Below are positions 16,168 through 24,988 of a DNA stretch of 64,000 bases, in pieces. Position 1 is the stretch's first letter; each line of letters opens with the position of its first letter. Under the pieces are notes generated by a model, which ran no database searches, was not told the DNA's origin, and saw only the letters and a program-made list of their open reading frames with translations. Source of the DNA: Clostridium_AM sp963780135 (GTDB taxonomy: Bacteria; Bacillota; Clostridia; Clostridiales; Clostridiaceae); the NCBI GenBank assembly GCA_963780135.1, contig CAWAAR010000003.1, positions 1,054,001-1,118,000 of the forward strand, read 5' to 3'. A program made the position numbers and the translations under genes.

Positions 16168-16301
16168 TAGTTTAAGTGATATGAAACTATTTGCTTAATA
16201 TAAGTGATTTCATAATAAAAATAGTAAATATAAATAAATTTTAATACATTTATAAAATTTACTGAATATAATAGTAATAATGGAAGGAAGGAGGAATAAT
16301 T

Positions 16302-17678
16302 TTGAAAAAGACCTATATCTTAGATACAAATGTTATTCTATATTCGCCAGGAGCTATTTTTACCTTTGGAGATAATGATGTAATAATACCTGAAATAGTA
16401 TTAGAAGAGTTAGACAGTTTTAAAAAGCAAAAAAATGATTTAGGTGCTAACGCCAGACATGCAGCTAGAATTATAGATAAACTTAGGAGAGAAGGAAAGC
16501 TTAATGATGGGGTTGATATACCAGGTGGAGGAAAATTAAGAGTAGAAATGAATCACTATGATACAGAAATACCTCCATGTTGGGATAAAAGCAAAGCTGA
16601 TAATCGAATAATACAAGTTTGCAAGGCACTTAAGGAACAGGGAGAAAATGTATGTCTTATTACAAAAGATATTTTTGAGCGGATTAAAGCAGATATTGTT
16701 GACATAGATGTAGAAGATTTTTATGAAAAGGTGGTACCGGAAAATGAAAGCCAATACACAGGAAGGATAGATGTTTATGCTTCAAGTGAAAAAATATCAG
16801 AATTTTATCATAATAAATTTATAGAAGCTAAAGATGTTCTTCAATATGTAGAGACAGAAAATAAGTATGTTATTCCTGATTTTTATATTAATCAATTTAT
16901 TACAATTCATTGTAACGAAAATTTAAAACAGACAGCATTAGGAAGGTTTGATGGTAAAAAAATTGTGAATTTATATTATAAAGATAACATTTCTCTAGGA
17001 ATCAGTGCAAGAAATTTAGGTCAGAAATTTATGATGGAAGCATTATTTACAGATGCAGATAAAGCTCCATTAGTAATAGTGAAAGGTCCAGCTGGCACAG
17101 CTAAAACTTTATTTTCTTTAGCCGTTGGACTTCATAAAATTATGGAGTGCGGCACTGAGCAATATAGAAGAATTCTTGTATGTAGACCTAATGTTACTAT
17201 GGATGAAGATATAGGATTTTTACCAGGGACAGAAGAAGATAAAATAGCACCTTTTATGAGACCTGTGCTAGATAATTTAGAAATATTAGTTGATTCAGAT
17301 GAAAAACAAAGATACAAAAATGAAAAAGAGTTAGCAGATAAAATTAGAGAACTATTTGATAGAAGAATTATAACTACAGAAGCAGTAGCTTACTTAAGAG
17401 GAAGATCTATAGTTAAGAATTGGGTTATTATAGATGAGGCTCAAAATCTAACGCCAAAACAAGTTAAAGCAATTATAACAAGAGTAGGTGAAGGAACAAA
17501 ACTTATACTAATAGGAGATCCAGATCAGATAGATCAACCATTTCTTGATTCAAGATCAAATGGACTTTGTTATGCTTCAGAAAAAATGAAAGGGAGCAAA
17601 TTATGTTATCAAGTTACATTAAATTATGATGAGTGTGAAAGATCACCACTAGCCTATGAGGCTTCAAAAAGATTATAG
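16302..17678 (+). CDS. PhoH-like ATPase with N-terminal PIN domain
   Basis: 458 residues. Residues 1-130 are a PIN-type ribonuclease domain (KTYILDTNVILY, LEELDSFKK, ADNRIIQVC with the acidic residues conserved). Residues 240-450 are the PhoH ATPase with Walker A GPAGTAKTLF and a Walker B region VIIDEAQNLTPKQ. Such PIN-PhoH fusions (YlaK type) are thought to couple RNA unwinding with cleavage; the cellular role is poorly defined. The TTG start at 16302 has GGAAGGAGG nine bases upstream. Monocistronic, with its own terminator. Confidence 0.92.
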   Translation: MKKTYILDTNVILYSPGAIFTFGDNDVIIPEIVLEELDSFKKQKNDLGANARHAARIIDKLRREGKLNDGVDIPGGGKLRVEMNHYDTEIPPCWDKSKADNRIIQVCKALKEQGENVCLITKDIFERIKADIVDIDVEDFYEKVVPENESQYTGRIDVYASSEKISEFYHNKFIEAKDVLQYVETENKYVIPDFYINQFITIHCNENLKQTALGRFDGKKIVNLYYKDNISLGISARNLGQKFMMEALFTDADKAPLVIVKGPAGTAKTLFSLAVGLHKIMECGTEQYRRILVCRPNVTMDEDIGFLPGTEEDKIAPFMRPVLDNLEILVDSDEKQRYKNEKELADKIRELFDRRIITTEAVAYLRGRSIVKNWVIIDEAQNLTPKQVKAIITRVGEGTKLILIGDPDQIDQPFLDSRSNGLCYASEKMKGSKLCYQVTLNYDECERSPLAYEASKRL

Positions 17679-17683
17679 TAATT

Positions 17684-17710
17684 AAAAAAGCGGAGTTAAT
17701 CCGCTTTTTT
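17684..17710 (+). terminator. Terminator after the PhoH-like gene
   Basis: AAAAAAGCGGA-GTTAA-TCCGCTTTTTT, 11-bp stem, U-rich 3' arm. Confidence 0.93.
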
Positions 17711-17961
17711 AGATAAATGGATTTAAATCGTATTCAAATGAAAATATATGGCAATAATTTTACATATAACTACAAGTGTAAAATTATACATTTATTATAG
17801 AGAATAAGTCCAATCAATTTTTAGAAAACCCTTAAAATACTTAAAATTTAATCTTTATTAACAACTTTTACATGGTATTTATAATTATTTCTATTTAAAA
17901 AATATATCATTTATTGTACAATGTTGAGAGATGTTATTTTAGAAAGGAAAGGTTTTAATAT

Positions 17962-18969
17962 ATGAGCAAAAGAAAAACCAATGGTAAAAAGGGTAAATCC
18001 ATTTGGAAGGTAATTGTAGGTTTTTTTATATTTGAATTATTATTTACTGGAGTTACAGCTCCTCTTTTAATATTTTATGGACCATTTGAAAATGTAAAAA
18101 AAACAATAGTAGAATCTGCAATGACAACACTTAGTCATCAATATATTGCTAAATTATTTTTATCAGATAAAGAAATAAATAAAATTTTAGGTGAAAATAC
18201 TATAGACAATATTCAACAAGACAAAGTTTCTCAAGTAAAGTTTGAAAATAATCATGATAGTAGTATAGAAAGAGAAGAAGTTAGTGATGGAAGAAAATTC
18301 AAAGGGTCTATGATTATTGTCCATGATCCAACAAGAGTAAAAGTAGGTTATAGTAAAAAGTTAGGTGTAGCAGGAGAATTAACTAGTCAAATAGCGACAG
18401 AAAATGGAGCTATAGCTGCAATTAATGGTGGAGGATTTACAGATAGTTCATCAGGAGATAGTAAATGGACAGGAACTGGTGGTAAACCTGTTGGGATATT
18501 AATGAGTGATGGAAAAACAGTATATAATGATGTAGAAGATGAAGATAGTGCAGTAGAAGTAATGGCAATGACTAAAAATGGAGTACTTTTAGTAGGTTCT
18601 CATAGTTTAACGGAAATGAAATCCCTTGGTGTAACGGAAGCTATTTCTTTTGGTCCTGCATTGGTTGTCAATGGAAAAGGAACCATAAAATCTGGTGATG
18701 GTGGTTGGGGCGTAGCTCCAAGAACTGCTATAGGTCAGAGACAAGATGGTTCTATATTGTTTTTGGTTATAGATGGAAGACAAACAAAAAGCGTGGGTGC
18801 AACATTAAAAGATGTTCAAAATATAATGATTCAATATGGGGCAATAAATGCTACAAATCTTGATGGAGGATCTTCATCAACTATGTATTATGAAGGTGAT
18901 GTAATAAACAACCCATGTGATCCTTTAGGGGAAAGATCTGTACCTTCTGCAGTTTATGTTAAACCTTAA
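17962..18969 (+). CDS. Phosphodiester glycosidase family (NAGPA/DUF2233) protein
   Basis: 335-residue membrane-anchored extracytoplasmic protein. A Lys-rich N terminus precedes one membrane helix (residues 15-37); the outer domain (from about residue 110) carries the NAGPA/phosphodiester glycosidase signatures INGGGFTDSSSGD, FGPALVVNGK, APRTAIGQRQDGS and LDGGSSSTMYYEG. Related proteins act on cell-surface polysaccharide phosphodiesters. GAAAGGAAAGG precedes the ATG. The next gene, an anchored propeller-like protein, begins 34 bases downstream, so both probably work at the envelope. Exact substrate unknown. Confidence 0.88.
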   Translation: MSKRKTNGKKGKSIWKVIVGFFIFELLFTGVTAPLLIFYGPFENVKKTIVESAMTTLSHQYIAKLFLSDKEINKILGENTIDNIQQDKVSQVKFENNHDSSIEREEVSDGRKFKGSMIIVHDPTRVKVGYSKKLGVAGELTSQIATENGAIAAINGGGFTDSSSGDSKWTGTGGKPVGILMSDGKTVYNDVEDEDSAVEVMAMTKNGVLLVGSHSLTEMKSLGVTEAISFGPALVVNGKGTIKSGDGGWGVAPRTAIGQRQDGSILFLVIDGRQTKSVGATLKDVQNIMIQYGAINATNLDGGSSSTMYYEGDVINNPCDPLGERSVPSAVYVKP

Positions 18970-19003
18970 GCACATTAGATAAGTATTAAAAGGAGAGTGC
19001 TCA

Positions 19004-20026
19004 ATGAAGATTTTCGTAAGAATTATTATATGGATAATGATATCATTAACACTGCAGTTTGCAGGGCTTTTTTATGCTAATAAATACTTATTGGCATCAA
19101 GTACAGATATAAAAACTAAAAAAGTAGTTAAAAGTGACAACAAAAAACCAGATATTGAAATTAGCATACCGGACGGCGCAAAAAACATAAATATATCCTT
19201 TGATGGAAAATTTCTAGCTTATTATGATGGAGATGTGTTGAAAGTAGTAAACACTATAACCGGAGATGAAAAAAAAGTAGAATTTGAAGATGGCGTCCAA
19301 GTATCTTATTATAAGTGGCTTTCTGATAGAAATAGAATGCTTATAGTTGAAAAGGAAAGTTCAAATCAGGAATCGGAATCAAATTTTAAATTAGTTTATT
19401 ATGATGTAAGTAAAGACTTAAAAGAAGATATTAAAACTTTAGATTTAACTAATAAAAAATCAGAAATTGAAGATATACAAGCATCACCACTTACTAATGT
19501 TATATATGTTAAGGTGGCTAACAGAACTAATATATATAGGATTGATATAATGAAAGAAATGAAATCAGTTGAAACAAAAAATTGTCAAATAGGAAGAATA
19601 AGAGTAATTCCACATGAAGACAAACTAATATATGAAGATTTAACTCATGGTAAAATATATACAACGGATAAAGACGAACCTTTAGAAATAAGTGGAGTAA
19701 ATAATCCAAGTTTAATAGGTGTGGATGATAATGACAATGTGTATATAGGTGAAACTGATCTTGATAAAGTTACAAAGATATTTTATGGAACTGTAAAAGA
19801 AGGGAAAAATGATCTACAAACCATAGATTTAGGAAGTGCTGTAGATAAAAATAGCATACTTATAACTAGTGGAGGAAAAGTTTATATAAACGATAATCTC
19901 AAGGGAGTTGTAAAAGAGTCTGCAAGCGGAAAAGAATATAAGTATCCAGGAACTTTCACTCAAATGTATAATGGAGGAGTTATATCAATAAGTCAAGGAA
20001 AACTTATAAAAACTTTATTTAATTAA
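19004..20026 (+). CDS. Membrane-anchored extracytoplasmic protein, possible beta-propeller
   Basis: 340 residues: one N-terminal membrane helix (residues 5-30) and a large outer domain. That domain has recurrent short strands ending in D-G or N-G turns (NISFDGKFLAYYDGDVLKVV, NPSLIGVDDNDNVYIG), as in WD40/TolB-type propellers. I do not recognise a named family. The AAAGGAGAG site is six bases from the ATG. It follows the phosphodiester glycosidase-like gene by 34 bases and precedes the site-2 protease gene by 33 bases, so the three form a likely envelope operon. Confidence 0.72.
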   Translation: MKIFVRIIIWIMISLTLQFAGLFYANKYLLASSTDIKTKKVVKSDNKKPDIEISIPDGAKNINISFDGKFLAYYDGDVLKVVNTITGDEKKVEFEDGVQVSYYKWLSDRNRMLIVEKESSNQESESNFKLVYYDVSKDLKEDIKTLDLTNKKSEIEDIQASPLTNVIYVKVANRTNIYRIDIMKEMKSVETKNCQIGRIRVIPHEDKLIYEDLTHGKIYTTDKDEPLEISGVNNPSLIGVDDNDNVYIGETDLDKVTKIFYGTVKEGKNDLQTIDLGSAVDKNSILITSGGKVYINDNLKGVVKESASGKEYKYPGTFTQMYNGGVISISQGKLIKTLFN

Positions 20027-20059
20027 AAATAGCTTATATTAGAGAAAGGATGAATATAT

Positions 20060-20704
20060 TTGGAAAATTGGTTGTTAAATAAAATACTTATGATACCAGC
20101 TATACTTATAGGATTTACTTTTCATGAGTATGCGCATGCTATTGTAGCAGACAAATTAGGAGATAAAACTCCTAAATTCCAAGGAAGACTTACGTTAAAC
20201 CCATTTGTGCACATAGATATAATTGGATTTATACTGATATTAGTTGCTAGTTTTGGATGGGCAAAGCCTGTTCAAATAAATCCATCAGCTTTTAAAAATA
20301 GATATAAAGACGATTTAAAGGTATCCATTGCTGGACCTATAGCAAATTTAATAGTGGCATTTGTAGGAGCAATATTCAAGGTACTCCTATCTAAGTACGG
20401 ATTAAATGCACTAAGTGCAACGCCAGGGCTTTATGAAATACTTTCAATAATAATTTCATTTACAATTAGTATAAATTGTATGCTTTTTGTTTTTAATCTA
20501 ATACCAATACCAGGTTTAGATGGATTTCATATTTTAAGAGATTTATTTCCAAGTTACTATTATAAAATATCAGATACTATATATAGGTATCAAATGATTA
20601 TACTTTTAGTTATTATAGTAACTCCTATAGCAACATATGTAGTTGGAATACCATCGGGATTTTTATATAATCTGTTTATCAATATTGCTAATGGTATAAT
20701 ATAA
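20060..20704 (+). CDS. Site-2 protease (M50) family membrane metalloprotease
   Basis: 214-residue membrane protein with about five or six hydrophobic segments. The zinc motif HEYAH lies at residues 22-26 in the first helix, and the third ligand region IPIPGLDGFHIL near residue 150. The short form without PDZ domain resembles the B. subtilis YwhC-type members; substrates are unknown. The TTG start at 20060 is preceded by AGAAAGGATG. It is the third gene of a tightly spaced row and is followed by a terminator. Confidence 0.88.
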   Translation: MENWLLNKILMIPAILIGFTFHEYAHAIVADKLGDKTPKFQGRLTLNPFVHIDIIGFILILVASFGWAKPVQINPSAFKNRYKDDLKVSIAGPIANLIVAFVGAIFKVLLSKYGLNALSATPGLYEILSIIISFTISINCMLFVFNLIPIPGLDGFHILRDLFPSYYYKISDTIYRYQMIILLVIIVTPIATYVVGIPSGFLYNLFINIANGII

Positions 20705-20743
20705 ATACAAAACGCTATAAGATATATTTTCTTTCATATGACT

Positions 20744-20781
20744 AAGAAGGTAATGAGTTTTATGCTGCATTACCTTTCTTT
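20744..20781 (+). terminator. Terminator after the site-2 protease gene
   Basis: AAGAAGGTAATG pairs with CATTACCTTTCTT around a 12-base loop. Confidence 0.8.
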
Positions 20782-20901
20782 AATTAATTATAGTATGTTT
20801 TTGGTTAAAAATTGACAAGATGTCTTTTAAAATGCATAATTATTTTGAGTAAAATAAACACTTAATATTAAATTTTTATTAACAAGGCAGGAGGAAAACT
20901 T

Positions 20902-21537
20902 ATGAGACTAAGGAAAAAATGGTGGGCAAGACCTAAAATGGTGGAAAGCCCTTTAACTATAGTAAATCCACAGGATTACAAAGGAAATTGGAATGAGGAA
21001 TTTAAAAACGAAAATCCCATATATTTAGAATTAGGATGTGGAAGAGGAACTTTTTTATGTGAACATACAAAGCAAAATCCTAATATTAATTATATAGGAA
21101 TGGATTTAAAAGATGAAGTAATAGTATATGCTCTTGAAAAATTAGTGGCAGAAGAACTTACTAATGCAAGGATTCTTCCAACTAATATAACAAATATTTC
21201 AGAGATGTTTGTTGAAAATGAAGTAAGCAGGATATATATAAATTTTTGCAATCCATGGCCAAAGGACAGGCATAATAAGAGAAGGTTAACTCATACAAGG
21301 TTTTTAAATCAATATAAAAAGTTTTTAAAACCAGAGAGCGAAATTTGGTTTAAAACTGATGATAAGGGGTTGTTTGAAGATTCTCAAGTTTATTTTAAAG
21401 AAAATGGTTTTAGTATTGAATACTTAACTTATGATCTTCATAATAGTGATTTCCAGGGAAATGTAGTTACAGAATATGAGTCTAAATTTACTTCTTTGGG
21501 AATGAAAACTATGTTTTTATTAGCAAAGCTTTTGTAG
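20902..21537 (+). CDS. trmB: tRNA (guanine-N7-)-methyltransferase TrmB
   Basis: Methylates G46 of tRNAs using S-adenosylmethionine. The 211-residue protein has the SAM-binding motif LELGCGRGTFL near residue 40, the DLKDEV acidic loop, and the TrmB hallmark NPWPKDRHNKRRLT near residue 118. The usual PxxPWPK motif reads FCNPWPK here, which is acceptable. AGGAGG precedes the ATG by nine bases. Flanked by terminators, so monocistronic. Confidence 0.95.
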   Translation: MRLRKKWWARPKMVESPLTIVNPQDYKGNWNEEFKNENPIYLELGCGRGTFLCEHTKQNPNINYIGMDLKDEVIVYALEKLVAEELTNARILPTNITNISEMFVENEVSRIYINFCNPWPKDRHNKRRLTHTRFLNQYKKFLKPESEIWFKTDDKGLFEDSQVYFKENGFSIEYLTYDLHNSDFQGNVVTEYESKFTSLGMKTMFLLAKLL

Positions 21538-21570
21538 AAAATAAACATTTAAAGTATAAATAAAGTTTTG

Positions 21571-21630
21571 AATAAATGTATCCATGTTAGAGTGAAATTA
21601 TGATTTAACTCTAATATGGGTATTTTTATT
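21571..21630 (+). terminator. Terminator after trmB
   Basis: AATAAATGTATCCATGTTAGAGT and ACTCTAATATGGGTATTTTTATT form a long stem with several G-U pairs and a U-rich 3' arm. Confidence 0.85.
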
Positions 21631-21738
21631 ACAATAAACCTAGAAAAAAATTATAAAGCAAATGAAAAACAAGATTTTATTACAAATATAACAAAATATA
21701 ACATAAATGTGTTATTATATAATTAAGAGGTGATATAA

Positions 21739-23736
21739 ATGCTGAATTATATAGATAATATGAAGAATGGTATTAACAAATATATATTAGACTACATTTT
21801 TTTTTCATTTTTTATAATTTTAATATATTTTAGTTTTTATAATTATTTGATTTTTCATACTATAATAGAGATATTTACCATAGTAATAGGATATAGCATT
21901 ATGATTATAGCATTTAATACATATAGTATATCACAAAATTCTTATTTTAATTTTTTAGGAATCGCATATGCCTTTGTGGGAAGCATAGATTTAGTGCATG
22001 TATTTACCTATAAAGGAATGACACTATTAATCAAATCACCAGATATTTCAATCCAATTATGGGTAGCTGCTAGATATTTAGAAAGCATTTCTATACTTAT
22101 ATCTTTTGCATATTTTCATAAAAAGATGGAATCTACTAAAATCATGTTTATATATGTTTTTACTACGATTTTAATTATTTTATCAATATTTAAATTTAAT
22201 ATTTTTCCAGTATGTTTTGTAGCAGGTTATGGTTTAACAAAGTTTAAAATAATTAGCGAATATATAATAAGTGCAATTTTCATTTTATCCTTATATATAC
22301 TCAATAAAAAGTATAAAAAAAATATATCACAATATAAAATATATAGTCTTTCTATACTTTTCAGTATATTATCAGAAATATCATTTACCTCCTATAATGA
22401 TGTTTATGGATTATTTAATTTAATAGGACATGTCTTTAAAGCCATATCATTTTATCTTTTATATAAAGCAGTAGTTAGAGAAATAATTAGAAAACCTTTT
22501 GGAACGATTTTTTATAATCTAAAAATAAAGACAAGAGAATTGGCAAAAACTAATTATAAATATAAAAAGCTTTTAAATTTCCTGCCAGATGCAGTTATTT
22601 TAAGAGAAGGTGAGATTATAGCTTATATAAACAACAAAGCTTTAGAGTTACTAAATTTAAACAATAAGGAAGAGATAATAGGGAAAAAATTACTTAGTAT
22701 AATACATGAAGATTATAAAGATATAGTAAAAAAAAGATTTAATATGGAATGCAAAGAAAAATTAATGCAACCAGTAGAAGAAAAATTTATAACATCAGAT
22801 AAAAAGGTAATTGATGTAGAAGTATCAGCAATATCAGTTTATCTCCAGAATAAAGAATATTATTTACTAATTATAAGAGATATAACAAATAAGAAAAAAG
22901 TTCAAGAAATGAAATTAAAATTACAAGAAAGCATAGAAAAGGATAGAATTAAAACTGAATTTTTTGCTAATATATCCCATGAACTAAAAACACCTATAAA
23001 TTTAATAAATAGTGCTCTTCAGTTAGAAGACATTTATATTAATAAAAATGATTTTGCTAGTATAAAAGAATACAATAAAGTTATTAAGCAAAGTTGTTCT
23101 AGATTATTGAGAATAAGTAATAATATTATTGATATAACTAAGATAGATTCGGGGTTTCTGAAAGTGAATTTTAGTTATATTAATATAGTTAGCTTGGCAG
23201 AAAATATTGTGATGTCTGTGATATCATATATTGAAAATAAAGGAATAAATGTAGTATTTGACACCGAAATAGAAGAGGAATATATAAAATGTGATTTGGA
23301 ATTTATGGAGAGAATATTATTAAATCTTATATCTAATTCTATTAAATATAGAAAAGATAATGGAAATATAAGTGTGAATATATATTTAACCGATAATGGA
23401 TATGTAAATATTAGTGTAAAAGATGATGGGATAGGTATTCCGCAAGAAAAACAAGAATCTATATTTAATAGATTTAATCAGTTAGATAAAATATTTACAA
23501 GAAGGTGTGAAGGTTTTGGTATAGGATTGTCTTTGGTAAAATCACTAGTTGAAATACAAAAAGGAAAATTAAAACTTGTAAGTAAAGAAAATATAGGTAC
23601 AGAAGTTATAATAAGTTTTCCTATTGCAGAATTAGATGAAATTGCATGTACAAATGAAATGGATAATATTGAGATAGAAGAACATAGAAATATTATTGAA
23701 AAGGTAAATATAGAATTTTCAGATATATATTTATAA
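21739..23736 (+). CDS. MASE3-type membrane sensor histidine kinase with PAS domain
   Basis: 665 residues. Residues 15-260 form about seven membrane helices with the MASE3 features FVGSIDLVHVFTYKGM and RYLESISILIS. A PAS domain follows (about 285-395; LLNFLPDAVILREGE). A HisKA domain has the phosphorylatable His at about residue 414 (FFANISHELKTPINLI). The HATPase domain has LISNSIKYRKDNG, DDGIGIPQEKQ and GFGIGLSLVK. No response regulator gene is adjacent, so it is an orphan kinase; in clostridia such orphans often feed Spo0A. That link is inference. GAGGTGATATAA precedes the ATG. Confidence 0.92.
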   Translation: MLNYIDNMKNGINKYILDYIFFSFFIILIYFSFYNYLIFHTIIEIFTIVIGYSIMIIAFNTYSISQNSYFNFLGIAYAFVGSIDLVHVFTYKGMTLLIKSPDISIQLWVAARYLESISILISFAYFHKKMESTKIMFIYVFTTILIILSIFKFNIFPVCFVAGYGLTKFKIISEYIISAIFILSLYILNKKYKKNISQYKIYSLSILFSILSEISFTSYNDVYGLFNLIGHVFKAISFYLLYKAVVREIIRKPFGTIFYNLKIKTRELAKTNYKYKKLLNFLPDAVILREGEIIAYINNKALELLNLNNKEEIIGKKLLSIIHEDYKDIVKKRFNMECKEKLMQPVEEKFITSDKKVIDVEVSAISVYLQNKEYYLLIIRDITNKKKVQEMKLKLQESIEKDRIKTEFFANISHELKTPINLINSALQLEDIYINKNDFASIKEYNKVIKQSCSRLLRISNNIIDITKIDSGFLKVNFSYINIVSLAENIVMSVISYIENKGINVVFDTEIEEEYIKCDLEFMERILLNLISNSIKYRKDNGNISVNIYLTDNGYVNISVKDDGIGIPQEKQESIFNRFNQLDKIFTRRCEGFGIGLSLVKSLVEIQKGKLKLVSKENIGTEVIISFPIAELDEIACTNEMDNIEIEEHRNIIEKVNIEFSDIYL

Positions 23737-23755
23737 TAAAAACAATATTGAAATA

Positions 23756-23801
23756 CAAAGAAAAATAGTAAGAAAATTAGATTTTATACTATTTTTCTTT
23801 G
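23756..23801. terminator. Bidirectional terminator between convergent genes
   Basis: CAAAGAAAAATAGTA pairs with TACTATTTTTCTTTG over 15 bp. A/T runs on both sides suit either direction. Confidence 0.85.
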
Positions 23802-23809
23802 TTGTTTTT

Positions 23810-24694
23810 TTAACTTACATTGAACTTTTTTGCAAATTTGATTGGTGAGTAAGATAGTTTAGCTTTTCTAAGGCCTTCAATTCCTAAATCTTGTTCACGA
23901 TTTATAAAAGGAACTTCAGTAAAATAGGTTTCTATAAATGTTCTATTAATAAAATTATAAAGACCTCTTATATCTGAATCGGCTTTTTCAATATGAATTA
24001 TACCCATATTTTCATTGACTTTTTCACCTATAGTGAAAGCTGATAATTTATCATTAACATAAACAACCATACCTATAAAATCTAATTTATCACTATTTTT
24101 CAACAGTTCTTCTATAGATTTGAGTTCATATAGAAGATAGCCTTTACATATATTTTTATGGCACCATTCACGAGCAGCCTTTATGCAAGGCTGTATGAGA
24201 TCAGAAGTGATTTCAGAAATTTTATAGCTATAGTTTTTCAAAAAATAATTATAATGATTTTTCTTTTTGTGAAGAATTTTACCAGAAAGACTTATAAGTT
24301 TTTCGCTTTCATATATATAATCAAAGTTATCTCTATCTTCTTCTATAACAAACATATCTCCACAAACCTCTAAAAGATCATTTATAAAAGATTCTTCTGC
24401 ATCTTTAAAAAGATAACTTAAATCATATAAAGCTTTATGTTCAACCAAGAAACTAACTATGTCTTTTAGATTTTCTTTGTTATAACCTATAGGTTGCATA
24501 AAATGGTAGCTTCCATCAAAATCCATTTTTTTTATAATTAAAGCATCTTTATAAATAGAGTATTGTATATCACAAGCCTTTCTCCATATAAAAAGGTTTG
24601 TAAAGGAGTATTCACAGGTCTCAAATAAATATGGTTTTAAATATTTATCTAAAAGTTTCTTATCCTCTAGGGTTAAAGGTTTAAAATTAAGCAT
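23810..24694 (-). CDS. DUF2156 (phosphatidylglycerol lysyltransferase-like GNAT) protein
   Basis: 294-residue soluble protein. The N-terminal pattern FKPLTLEDKKLLDKYL, CEYSFTNLFIWR and a GNAT-like C-terminal half (GMVVYVNDKLSAFTIGEKV, FINREQDLGIEGLRKAKLSY) match DUF2156 proteins related to the catalytic domain of MprF and FemX-type aminoacyl transferases. No membrane domain is attached, so its acceptor is unknown. GGAAAGGATG precedes the ATG. Monocistronic, convergent with the MASE3 kinase. Confidence 0.85.
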   Translation of the reverse strand: MLNFKPLTLEDKKLLDKYLKPYLFETCEYSFTNLFIWRKACDIQYSIYKDALIIKKMDFDGSYHFMQPIGYNKENLKDIVSFLVEHKALYDLSYLFKDAEESFINDLLEVCGDMFVIEEDRDNFDYIYESEKLISLSGKILHKKKNHYNYFLKNYSYKISEITSDLIQPCIKAAREWCHKNICKGYLLYELKSIEELLKNSDKLDFIGMVVYVNDKLSAFTIGEKVNENMGIIHIEKADSDIRGLYNFINRTFIETYFTEVPFINREQDLGIEGLRKAKLSYSPIKFAKKFNVS

Positions 24695-24988
24695 ATATTA
24701 CATCCTTTCCATAAAGTAAATACTAAATAATACTAACTATTAATTATAGTATATACATATTATATTACAAAAATGTTATTTCTGAAACATTATTTTTACA
24801 GTATTTAAAATTATTCCATAATATTTTAGATAATTATGTATTTTTATTGTTAATAATATTAAATTTATGTTATTTAAAGTTAAAGTAAGGTTAAACTCTC
24901 AAATTTTTAATATTATTATTACTTTTTAATAGTAGAATAATTAATGTAAATAGCAGTTACTAATAATATTAAGACTAGGAGGAGTACA

